Positions 42,148 to 52,805 of a stretch of DNA of 64,000 nt are shown piece after piece. Origin of the DNA: Cystobasidiopsis lactophilus (taxonomy: Eukaryota; Basidiomycota; Agaricostilbomycetes; Agaricostilbales; Chionosphaeraceae); NCBI GenBank assembly GCA_001599975.1, contig BCIO01000003.1, forward strand, positions 930,001 through 994,000, in the 5' to 3' direction. How positions within the stretch are numbered: position 1 is the first letter of the stretch; each line of letters starts with the position of its first letter. A program made the position numbers and the translations under genes. Under the pieces are notes generated by a model. That model saw only the letters and a program-made list of their open reading frames with translations, was not told the DNA's origin and searched no databases.

Positions 42148-44815
42148 TCACGGGAAAGGAGCCACGCACTTCCAATTGGAGTAAGCCTCAATGTGGTCTT
42201 GAATGTACTGGGTGGTTGGGTAGTTCGTATCGCCTGATTGAGAAGTCAGCTTCGGGACGGCCAAGATCACTCTCGGGGGAAGAACGCACACGTCACCGAG
42301 TCTTTGCCTTCTACTTGATAGACTCGTATGTAGTCCACCTGAAGACTTGGAGTTCAATGACCGCTCAGAGGTAGGACTCAAGTGACGCACAATCATCTTG
42401 GCCGGCAGCATGGACTCTAGCTCAGCCTCTCCGAACACGCCGAACGTGGTTGATATTGCGACGTTAAAGACCAAGCTCATAGGCTCTTCGCTGATGATTC
42501 GCTGAGAGATTTGAGTGGTGGAAGAAGACGAAACCGCGGGCTTATTGATCCGCCACGTTTCTTGCCCGTTGATGAGCCAGGAGATGTAGGCATCTTCGCT
42601 CTCTGGAGAGTATTCAAGCCCTATTGTAATGTATTGGGAGCTGTTCGCTTGTTCGTAGGCCGAGAGGGGAAGAGCGGAATACGCGCTGGTCGCTGCAAAG
42701 TCGCATCAGAAATGTAACATGAAGCTAAAAAAGGGCCCACCTTGTTGGTAGACATTGCCGAACCAGTTATTCAAAGCCGTGGCGTAAGGCTGTTCGTTCA
42801 GACTGTAGCTACCTTGCGACCCTCCGTGAAATTTGTAGTCGGGGTCAAAAGGGCAAAACTGGGCGGATTGACTGATATATTTACCTGCAGCAATGCCTTC
42901 AATACTTGCATTTCGGTGATAAAGCAACAGCTGCACCCACTTGAAGTTTCGAACCTGTAGTAGCCCCGTCAATACTTGCATCTAGGTGATCAAACAACAG
43001 CTGCACGAACAAGTCATACTCCGGGGCGCCACGGCCAACGAAGCTACCGTCGCTGCGTTTGGGTCCAGGGTGATCTTCGCCTTTGCATGTACAAGCACTG
43101 AGCCTCTGGCCAGGCTGATATGAAAACTGGTTGCCATTGTCCGGCACTCCATTTAGCGACTGATTCTTAACAGTCCCGACGTCGCAAGAATCCTATACCA
43201 AGTGGCGTTAGAGGGGCAAGCATTCTGGAGCTGGTGAGTCGTACATAGCCATATCTGTACAGTTTCAGGGCTTATTAGCAAACGTCCGGCCAGTATGGAT
43301 GGTCGACACCTACGGCCAGGTTCCTTCGGTAGTGGCAGCTGCACGATCAAAAATCAGCGTCTTGTCGTGAAAATAGGCTCGAAGACGAACTGTATCCAGC
43401 TCTAGCCAAATTTCCCAAAAGCCAGATGCTGGCCCAGAAAGTCACTTTGTCGTCGTCCACAAAGCCTGGGAGCTTGACCCGAGCCTCGAAGTAGCCGCCT
43501 GTGAAGCAAAGCTTGTTCCACGACTGCAGCATACCGGACCTATTTGGCGCGTGCTTAGTCTGGAAAGTGACCTGTAGGCCAAATGCCTTTGCTCACTTGT
43601 ACTTGAGATTGTGATTCTCGTCAGGGTCTTCTTTGGTGACTTTGATGACTAGAGCGCCATCCTCCGTTGTCACCATAGAGGGGTCGTACCACTCCAAGTC
43701 AACAGTCGGGTGATAATGCTGTTCGCCGCATCAGCAAACAAGAGAGTCTTGCTAGGCCGACCTACCAGGTCTACCGCTTCGAAGTAAGGGTCCTCCCCTG
43801 GCCAGAAGGTCCGCCCGTCGACTTCAAATTCGTCACTGAAGACTAAGCGCATCTTGTCGCCATTGATGCCTGTCAGCGCCATCGCGTTTTGGGGGGTGTC
43901 CGAATCAATCAATCTGGATGCCCATCGTCGTACGGTCAGGCCAATTGATACGACAAGATGGGCACAGCACCCACTGCCTTCCTGCAAAAGAGCCGTTGTA
44001 GTTGAAAGGGCGTGCGGCCGACAACGTCCAAGCGGGTATGTAAGTCGCATGCGGAATAATATAGGTCGTGAGCGGCCAAGCCAAGAAGAGCCCTATCACG
44101 GCTAGTGTCAAGACCACCAGAGTCATGGCGTTGAAGAGTCCGCGACCCGTGAAGATGGTAGAATGACCGAGCTGAACCAAGAGAGTTCGCTTGGGCGCCC
44201 GCCAACAGCGAAAATTAAAGACACGAAACGCACGATATAAGGGGTGTCTGAGATGAGTCTTGAAGGTCCTTTCCGACGCCCTGGAGGGCCTGCCCAATGA
44301 AACCGGTCATCCTTCTCTGGCCCATTTTCCAGCAAGGAAGGCAGTGGGATATGGCGGCCATGAATCTCGAAGCTATTGGTTGAGTCTACGCTTTCCGTCT
44401 TGGATGGAGGACGATACGGAGGCGGCGCTTGCTGGCCAAGGTAAGATCTGGCTGACTTGAGAGCGACATGGGACTGCGCCTTGACTAAAGGAACTGGGGG
44501 TGTGGCAGCAAGACCGGAGAGAGGGGTGCTCTGTTTGACGACGTCCTCTGGAACTGGCAGAGGCTTGTTGAGACCTCGGTACTGAGTCGAAAGGACGGGC
44601 GCCGAGTCGACCTGGCGCATGGGTTGAGGGGCAGCCTGGGTCATCGGCCTTGGAGAGGGCCGCCTAGCATCATAGCTCTGGCTCTTGAGGAACTCTGGGC
44701 GGGGCATTCCCAGCGTTTGGGCTTCGAGGGCGGCGGCATTTCGAACCGGAAAAGAGGTGGCAAAGGCGCGCTTGCTCGAGTCGCCTCCGCCATTTCCTGG
44801 CCTGCTCAAGTCCAT
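42148..44815 (-). CDS. KRE6: Kre6/Skn1-like beta-glucan synthesis protein (GH16)
   Basis: Thirteen exons (minus): 44234-44815, 43975-44171, 43766-43913, 43597-43718, 43391-43539, 43314-43338, 43245-43254, 43011-43192, 42941-42954, 42741-42884, 42391-42692, 42290-42338 and 42148-42233, totalling 670 codons. A cytosolic Pro/Ser-rich tail of about 200 residues precedes a type II membrane anchor ([20 protein letters not shown]). The lumenal part matches the SKN1/KRE6 GH16 domain: [46 protein letters not shown], and the catalytic E-x-D-x-x-E as E469, D471 and E474 in APEYDLFE. It ends [18 protein letters not shown] and [12 protein letters not shown]. Kre6 acts in the secretory pathway in beta-1,6-glucan synthesis. 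Exons 7 and 9 are only 10 and 14 nt. Confidence 0.9.
42885..42940 (-). repeat. KRE6 intron, duplicated copy B (56 nt)
   Basis: Begins GTGGGTGCAGCTGTTG and ends GCTGCAG. About 44 of 56 positions match the intron at 42955-43010. The two introns flank the 14-nt exon 42941-42954. Confidence 0.85.
42955..43010 (-). repeat. KRE6 intron, duplicated copy A (56 nt)
   Basis: Begins GTTCGTGCAGCTGTTG and ends ACTACAG. It has the same length as the intron at 42885-42940, shares the central block ATGCAAGTATTGA and lies in direct orientation. Confidence 0.85.
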
Positions 44816-44825
44816 CCAAGACGCA

Positions 44826-47800
44826 TCAACCTATGACTGTCGACCAGCAACCGAGTCGTGAGAGCTCTCTCGTCGGGTCCAGGATAAGGCAGGTCGAGCC
44901 CGAGTCTTCGTGAGTCGCCCTCTCATCAAACAAAGGGTCCAGCAGAAGGACATTCTTGGAGGGGGTAAGTCCTGTCCGCGAATGGCCCAGCTGAAGCTGG
45001 AAAACAGTCTCATGAAGTGCTGTAGTAGTCCGTACGTCTTGGCGAGCAGACAGTGGCAATTCCAGTGTCGGCATCGAAAGTTGCTCTCCGAGTCCAACGT
45101 CGACTTCTGAACTCTTGTCCAAGTTCGTAATTCTCGTACAATGGTCTACTTGTGATTGCGTATGTCTATCCCACTCCTGGACCTCTGCGCCTGCATCCGA
45201 AGAGTCGGGGCTCGAAGTGAGATGGCGGAGCCTGACGAAGGAAGGGGCTTTCGGGGACGCGCCACCGCAATGCGGGCTTCGAGGAGGGAAGCTTCCTCCT
45301 GCTGCAAGTCCTTCTTCACCTTCTTGAACCGGGCTGCCCACCATGCACGCTCCTCCCTCTCTTCTACGATGTAATGCCGGTGCGAGGTTCGCCGAGTGGC
45401 AAGGAGGGACAACTCCTCCGCCATCTCTTGTTGCGACGCACTCTTCGGGAAAGGCAAGCCAGATGCGAGCAGAGAGCTGTAGGAGACTCTGCGATCGTCG
45501 ATTTCGTCGTAAGAGTCGTGGTCGTCGTCCACGCCTGGAGATGCCGGGCCAACCTCCAAGTCCCGCCGTGTAATGGACACAGCCGTAGGGTTGGCCCTCG
45601 CCGGGTAGGAAAGTGAACGCAAAGCGGTAAAAAAGGAGCGTTGAAAAGCCTCCAGCCATGCCGTCTTGTCTGGGTTAAGGGCCAGTGGTCGTACTGAGGG
45701 TCGACTCAGCGGCATAGTGTCATCTGGGATGCTGAGATAAATCGAGGTCGCCAGTGCCGCGTTGCAAAGAGAGATGGTCGAAAGTTCGTCTTCTGTGCTG
45801 ACAGGAAGTAGGTCCACCTCGATCAGGTTGGCGTGCTCTGTCACAGCAAGTCAGCTTCTGCGAGAACGCAGGGCCGCTCGGACGCACCTGTTTTTCCCGT
45901 GAGGTCGTCGATGCCTAGAATTCGAGACATGCCAAGCGACTCTAGAGCCTTGTAAGTCGACTGTGGCGCCTTGGTCGGACCATCTGAGCGGCCAGTTCGA
46001 ACTAAACGTATACTGTCGTTCTGCCGAGTCGCCAAAACAGCCATGTCGCTGAAGATGAAGACCTGTACAACAGTCTCTTTTGCCTTGGTGCGCACAACCG
46101 GCGGGTTGGATTTGGTCGTCGGCAAAGAGATGGTGCTGGCCTGAGCTTGCAGCTCGTGGCTCCTTGCATCTTCGGCTTGGTCCGACAGGTCGGTCTTGAG
46201 GGCAGACGTCGACAGGGATCGCGCTTGCATGCCTGGACCGATCTTGAAGGATGTAGAGCGCGCCAGGCCGTCGAAAGAAGCGCTGGACATGGCTTGAAGG
46301 TGCAAGAGATTTCGGTCTCTGTCGGAAACGTGCACACGGCGCAATTGACCTTGAGCGAGTAGCTTTCTGTCCCGCTTGGCGAGTTGGAAGTTGGCAGGCA
46401 GGCCGCGGATGCGGCCCGCCAGCATCTTGAGCTCTTCGTATTCGTCCTCGCGGGCCTTGACCTCCTGCATGACGCGGATGATAGAGTCTGTTGAGTGCAG
46501 CAACGCCAGTGTTGCCAGATGATCGGCGTGCGATGGTGGCGTTAGCTCGCACAGTTGCTGCAATCAACCGTCAGTCTAAGTTGGACCAGGCGGGAAGGAG
46601 GCTTACCTTGAAGAAGAGGGGGTACTTCATCAGCCTCTGTACAGGCTTTAATAGAAAACTGCTGAGGGTCATGCGGCCGCACTCGGGCAACGACTGTTGC
46701 ATTCGGATGAATTCGCCAAAATCTGAGTTGGAGTCGTACACCATGCGATCGATTTGCTTTGACACCTCTTCAAAGCGAGCCAAGAATGGCTGGTGGACTT
46801 CCAGGTGCTCCACAAAAGGCAGCACTGTCTCGGCGACCCGGAGTACCACGCGCTGCTGCCGCCACTGCATGAGGCGCAGGGCGCGAGAGAGTTGAACGTG
46901 CAGGTGTAGGATGTCGTCGAACCAATCGAGAAGCCTGGTGATAGCTGACGGGATGCCACGGATCCACTGCCCTTGAGGTGTCCGAAGTGGGAGGAAGAAG
47001 ATCTCGACCACCATGCCCAAGCTCTCGACGAACGACTCTTCGGTGTCGCAAAGCTCAAAGATGACCTCCTGCCGCCGCATTTCGAGTGATCCGTGCCGAA
47101 CCTCCAGGACTTTGCAATCTTGTTCGCTGAAGGTGGAGCGCCAGGTTCGGGGCAGGGAAGGACCAGAGTCAGGTGCGACCAAGAGTTCGCCCGCAGTCCG
47201 GCTACGGCGGCGCACGGGCTTCTCTGGGAGAGGCGGGGGTTCCAGATGCGCCGATATAGAGCGCCGACGGGCCGATGGCTCCCGAACAGGCTCCACCCTC
47301 TTCTCGACGGTGGGTGTTGTAGCGGGCGATTCTTGAAGTAGCTCGGCTAGTGTGGCATCAATGTGCTCGCCCAAGTCGAAGCCTGACCCTTGCGAAACAG
47401 AAGTCGACGGGAACTTCTCTACGCTGTGGATGTTGTTGGGGGATTGCAAGTAGAACGAGCGTTGCTCGGACGCCTCTTCTGATTTGGAGGCAGAATGGAA
47501 GCTGGTGCGGGAGGTATTGCCTGACGTTGGAGAGTTGTGGAAGTAAAGTGAGTTGGTGTCTGCCGAAGAGCTGGAGCTGGCATGAAGTGCTGGCGAGCTG
47601 AGATGGTCAGACGTCGAGACATCTGGCCAAGACGCATCATCTTCCGTCTCCTCCGAGTCTTCTTCTACCAGGGTTTCGGCTGTCGGATCCATACTGCGTC
47701 AGTGAAGCTCGCAGGTCCAGTTCAGCGACAACGTACCAATTCCCGCGTTGTGGCTTTCGAAGTCAAAGTGCGGCAGGGCGAGATAGTCGTCCTCCTCTTC

Positions 47801-48244
47801 TTGCACCACCTCATTGATTAAGGAACTGCGTGCTCTAGGGTAAAGAGCGCCGAATGAGCTGGAGACGGATGACCTGAGGGAAATGCTGCGAGAGTGGGCA
47901 GAATGGAAGTCCTCGTCGGCGGTGGCAAAGACGTCGGAGCCAGACTCGTCTTCGTTCTCGTCGCCGAAACAGAGCGGTTCTTCTCGCATCGAAAGCAATG
48001 ACGACTGGCGGGCCGACTCCCGCTTGCTCAGCCCCAGCCCGGAGAACAAGCTCGACAGACGTCGATCGCGCAGCCACTGCTCCTTGTCCTCCACGTCCGG
48101 GACAGCTTCTGTTCCTGAATGCCCGGCAGATGAGCAAGATCCCTCGTCGACCTCTCGCTGTGCAGGCTCGGCCCCTTGAGAATTTTGCAGCACAGTGAGC
48201 CGTCTGCTGGCGCTGCGTGGAGGGCGAAAGGGTCGCATTTCCAT
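44826..48244 (-). CDS. Rho guanine-nucleotide exchange factor (DH-PH)
   Basis: Five exons (minus): 47737-48244, 46607-47679, 45888-46557, 45183-45837 and 44826-45111, totalling 1064 codons. Residues 1-370 are Ser/Glu-rich and disordered. A Dbl-homology domain starts near EVIFELCDTEESFVESLGMV (about 375) and includes RMTLSSFLLKPVQRLMKYPL, the hallmark last DH helix. A PH-like region follows (VVQVFIFSDMAVLA to DKTAWLEAFQRSFFTAL, about 680-810). DH-PH proteins load GTP on Rho-family GTPases that control polarity and cell-wall synthesis; the target GTPase cannot be read here. If the last 71-nt intron is not spliced, the protein stops at 45146, about 90 residues shorter. The stop at 44826 is only 10 bp from the Kre6 start. 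Confidence 0.83.
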
Positions 48245-48763
48245 GCTCTGCTTGGCTGCTATGGCTCGAGGATTGGTAGCTGGTGTCCAAGAAGGAAGAC
48301 CAAAGGGGTCGAAAGCCTAGTTTGTCTCCCAAACCCCAAAGCGATCACGAGCAAGGAACCCGCAAGTTCGCATGAGCAGCAATGTGCACGCTGCAATCCG
48401 GCGGCTTCTCGGCGTAGCTTTTGTCTTGCGCTGCCCTAGAAGCAGGTTGGTGGACTGGAGGCCAGAGAGCCGAAAGACAGAGGCGTTCCTGAGTGGGCCA
48501 ACAACATTCTTGGGCGACACTCCAATTCGTGGCTGTTTGTTGTGGCAGATCGCAGCATGCGAAGCGAGTTTGGGGAGAGGCGTGGCTTTGTCCTGAGCCA
48601 TCTCGGCATATAAGGCACTGGCCTCGTCGGGGTTCCACTACTAATTCGCAGTGCAGGAACAGGTGCCTGGATGGGTCTCGAGTTGTTTGATGCCCCAGCA
48701 TGCCCAGTTGTGGTGAAATGCCAATGCATTTTGGATGCTATACAAGTTCTTAATACAAAGCGG
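48245..48763. other. Intergenic region between Sog2 and RhoGEF genes
   Basis: Contains the SOG2 3' end and the RhoGEF promoter, both minus strand. Open frames on both strands lack motifs. Confidence 0.45.
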
Positions 48764-51700
48764 TCACTTCCAGCGCGAAACGCTGAACATGGCCAAGAGC
48801 GAGTTGGTGGCCTTGGCCAGCTGCGAGAGGCCTTCCCGCACAGGCTTGCCAAATTGAATATCCTGGGACGCCTCTCTAGCATGCTTGGCTAATGAAATGA
48901 CCGCCTATGAAAGTGGATCAGCGGAAGTGAGGGCCAAAAAGAATAACGCCGGCGCTCACCCGGGCAAATGCGTTCGAATCGTCGATCAGATTCCTGTTTA
49001 CTACTGCGTCGGCTGGGGAGCGGCGAATGTGGTCCAAGCTGGTCTTCAACCGGCGGGCTGAGTCGTTAGTGATATCGCATAGATCGAGCAGATCGGTCGC
49101 GCGGCGGCCGACGTTTCGGTTCTGGGCCGGATCGCTGAGGCTCTCCAGGAGCATGTTGCATACGCTGAAAGCCACATTAGTTGTGGAGTCGACCATATCC
49201 AGATAGTCGTTATCCACAGCGCGAAGGGTGCTGGATTGGCTGCTGTTGGCGCTCATGGCGGTGGCGGGCAGCGATTGGGAGAAGCTGTTGCCTCGGCGCG
49301 GCGGTGGCATAACCAGGCTGCCTTGAGTGGGTGTTGGCATCTCAGTGGTGACCGGCGACCGGGTGCCGTTGATGTATTGAGGGAGGCTGGGAGGGTGAGG
49401 GTTGACTGGAGTGGGCGGCAAGCCTTCTAGGGTGGCAATGAGGTCCATGTATGGCACCCCGGCGCCCGAAGTCGCGATACTGCCCGTGGGTAGGGGGCCG
49501 AGGTTGCGAGCTGCCGACCGGGATCGGAATGATGCGGTGTAAGAAGGCCCTGGCGGAGGCATTGGCAAAGGCTCAGCGGCTTCAACTGGGGCGGTGGCTG
49601 TCGTCGGGCTTGGGCCCGAAGATGGAATGACAGCACCCAGCTGGACGTCTTCCACGCTGAAAGAGCCGGCGTGGCGGCGGTGGGCGTGGTCGCTTCCAGG
49701 CTTGATCGAGGATGAGGTTGAAATCGCAAGAGGAGCGGGCGGCAGCTCCAAGATGTTCTGAGATTCCGCTTTTGGAGAGGGAGTGGGTGGCTGGAGGGTG
49801 AGGAGCGAGCTGACCTTGAGGGACTCCTTCGACAGCAGCCGGCCCACGTCCGCCACATGCGGCATCATGGCCTTCCACGCGATCCCAATTTCCCCTAAGC
49901 TCCCATACAGCATGAGCTGGAGCGTGCGGATATAGCGGGTGTCAGCTTGGTTGGTGAACAGCTTGAGCTGGATCTTGAGCACGCCAACGAGCTTGGAGAA
50001 GATGACGACGCTATCCCGGCAAGCCTCGAGCACGTCCTTAAAGAAGTGGATCTCGGTGGTCATGGTTCGGCGCCTCGACGACGAATCGAAGCGGTCCAAG
50101 GCGTTGATCAAGATGCCCATCGAGTTGTCCGCCGAGGTCATCATCTTGGTCAGAGCGGCGGGCAAGCGGTCTTGGGTGGCAAAGGTGACGAACTGCTTGA
50201 GGGCGGAGAAGACTTGGGAGAGGGAGAAGAGGATGCCGCGGATGGCGTCGACGAACTGGAGAATGTGAGCCGGCATGGTCTTGTTGGCCGGCAGCATGGA
50301 CACGCGCCGAAAATAGGCGCCGCTGTTCCTGTCGATCCCGCTCTTGGTGTCCCCGTGCGTCTGTGTGGTGTCTGCAGCCCTCGAAGCGGGCGAAGGCGGA
50401 ACATAGGAAGGGTTTTGGTAGTTGGCCGGTGAGCGGAGGTCGTGTTGTTGTTCGAACGAGACGGTGGTGGGGGACTGGCCCAGCTTCAAATCTGGCAAGC
50501 TCTTCTTGGACCGAAGGAGCTCGTTACGAGGGAAGGTGCGGTGGTGAGGGCCAGCTGCCGCCGAGCCCTTCCGGAGGTGCTGCAAAGGGGTGGCCAATCC
50601 ATTTTGGCCGGTGGAGGGCCGCCTCAGCTCCAAGGGAGCAAACGCAGGCGAGAGCTGCATAGGTGGAGGTTGGATGGGTTGCTGTTGAGGTGGAGGCGGA
50701 AGTGCTGGCTGTGGCTGGAGCTGGGTGGGCGTCTTGCTAATGTCATTGAGCAGGTTGTCGAGGGCGGCGCGGCCATTATCGCGCTCTCGCGGAGGCTCAA
50801 CAGGGCGCTCCTCGTCGCTGTAAGGGCAGCATTCAATATCCAGATCAAAAGAGAAAGAAGGGACAGCGACGCACCTGTCGCCATCGGACAGAGGCGCCAT
50901 GGGCACCTTGCGCTCCGGATTCTCTCGCAGGTACTTTTGCAGGCCGACGAGCCACTTTTGCATCACCTTGGCCTCGTCCGCCTTGTTGAGCGAGTCGGTC
51001 GAGGACGAGGTGGCGTTGCTGCGGTCCGACTGGGTGCGGGTCATGAGCGGCGCAGTCGAGTTGGTGGGCGAAGTGGCCGCGCCGGCTGAGGGAAAGGTGA
51101 CCACCTCTCTCGGCGGCCATTCTAGCGGATTGTGATCCACCTTGAGGTACCTTAGCTCCGTCACTGTTGGCAGCCAACGTTGGTCAGTTCAGCTTGCGTG
51201 ATCCCAATAAGAGGGGTTTGGACAACGCACTGGTGGAGATGTAGGCCGGCAGCCGCCTGATTTGGTTCTTGGACAAAACCCAGACCTTGAGCCGCTTCAA
51301 GGAGCCTAGCGTGTGTGGCAAGCGCTTGATCTTGTTCCTAGACATGTCAAGGATTTCAAGCGAAGGCAGCTCGCACAGCTGTTTTGTTTCAAGTGGACCC
51401 AAAGCGCATGAGCGATTGGCAATTCCTCGAGACAGCGAGAGGACGGCGTACCACTGCTGGAAAGACGGTGATGGAGTTGACGCGGACATTGAGGTAGCGC
51501 AGGGAGTGGCCCAGCTGGATGAACTCCTTGGGCAAGGTCGTCAAGTGATTGTACCCCAAGGCCACTGTTCAGCAAGTTGGGCTCTTAAACAGCTCGCTGC
51601 ACGGGATCAGAAGCGGCTCACGTCGCTCAGTCGAGCCGGCCAGCGCCTTGATGACCTCGGCGGGCAGCTCGACGATCCGCTTGTGCGAGAGATCGACAGT

Positions 51701-52411
51701 GCCGCCGCTGCCTCCGCCTGCCCCTCCCATCGGCACCGCCCTGTTAGCGGCCGCCAGGGCTGCAGCGCCGCCATCGTCTGAGTGGTTGGACGAAACGGAG
51801 TCGGTCGAGAGCTGGCGCTGGTGCCTCTGCTGGATGAGGGCCGACTTGTACATGGACGGAGGCTGCAATGCGACCGTGTCGGACTGCGTCCTGGCCAAGG
51901 GAGCGCGCTGAGGCAAGGCCTGCTTGCTGCCATGGTCCAGGTGGTTGATGTCGGGGACGGAGATGGAGGGCCTCGCGAGAAACAAAGGCTTGAGGGTGGG
52001 CGAGGGCGAGGGCCCCAGGCTGCGCTCCCTCGTCGGCGACGGCGGGTCAGACGTCGACCTAAGATGGTTCGAGCTGCGAGCGGTGGCGTCGTCCAGCTCG
52101 AACTCGGACGCATGCGAGTCCCCGTCCGCGCTCGACACCGATGAGATGCTCGAGGTCGACTTTTGAGCTTGGTGCCCTCTCATGGCGGACGCCTGCAGCG
52201 GGCGCCGGTGGAACGCTTCATCGAACCGGTCAGAGCGCTGGGCCCGGACTCCTCCATCCATCGGTCGAGGCGAGGAGAGCCGTCGACGACCTGCTCCAAG
52301 ACCAGGCGCACGCGCTCCTTGGTCCGCGGTGGCCAACTTCTGGCTTTTTGACTGCTGCTTTCTGCTTGTTTGTTGGACTCTCTCAAGCACTTGATGCCTT
52401 TGAGAGTGCAT
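48764..52411 (-). CDS. SOG2: Sog2-like leucine-rich-repeat protein (RAM/MOR pathway)
   Basis: Six exons (minus): 51622-52411, 51452-51564, 51231-51378, 50875-51163, 48960-50817 and 48764-48904, totalling 1113 codons. A Ser-rich N-terminus leads into leucine-rich repeats at about 245-370 (HKRIVELPAEVIKALAG, YNHLTTLPKEFIQLGHSLRY, SLEILDMSRNKIKRLP, LRYLKVDHNPLEWPP). The remaining 700 residues match the Sog2 domain: FVDAIRGILFSLSQVFSALK, ALDRFDSSSRRRTMTTEIHF and VFSKLVGVLKIQ, then a conserved C-terminal helix pair. Sog2 binds the Ndr kinase module (Cbk1, Kic1, Hym1, Tao3) that controls polarity and cell separation. The intron 50818-50874 is 57 nt, in frame and free of stops. The start codon is not certain; ATGs at residues 51 and about 77 are alternatives. 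Confidence 0.88.
52145..52411 (-). repeat. SOG2 5' end, source copy of a locally repeated block
   Basis: This stretch of SOG2 exon 1 and start region is repeated at 54950-55185 and, in shorter form, at 57690-57810. Shared blocks include CTCTCATGGCGGACG, GGTCAGAGCGCTGGGCCCGG and GGCCAACTTCTGGCT. Confidence 0.8.
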
Positions 52412-52805
52412 TCCGTGGTCCCGGTGGCCCTATCGTATGCCCATTGTCTCGAGATGTGTTTGCCACCGCTCGGCTGTCTCTACTTTCGATCTACCTCGCT
52501 GGATGCCCTCAATTAAATGTAATTCAATGGCCAGTTGGCTCGTCAAGGAGCACCACATATCTGTCGCTCCCTTTGTCTGTGCAGTCGGCTACAGACATCT
52601 TGTCAGGGCGGTGTAGTATATCTCGTTTGCTCTTGGCCCTCGCTCTGTCTCGTTGCTGTTCGTCCTTCATCGTCCATCAAGCCGCAGTACGCGTACCTCT
52701 TCGTGGCGCCATATCGTTTCCCCGAGCGTCCCTGTGTTGGCCTGTCGTTTGCCACTTGAATAGCTTTCCTTTGCACTCGTTCTGTTCTTTCAAATTCACC
52801 AACTC
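52412..52805. promoter_or_regulatory. Divergent promoter of SOG2 and family gene 1
   Basis: 394 bp between the SOG2 start (52411, minus) and the first member of the tandem unknown family (52806, plus). It must contain both promoters. CT-rich tracts lie near 52640-52680. Confidence 0.5.
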
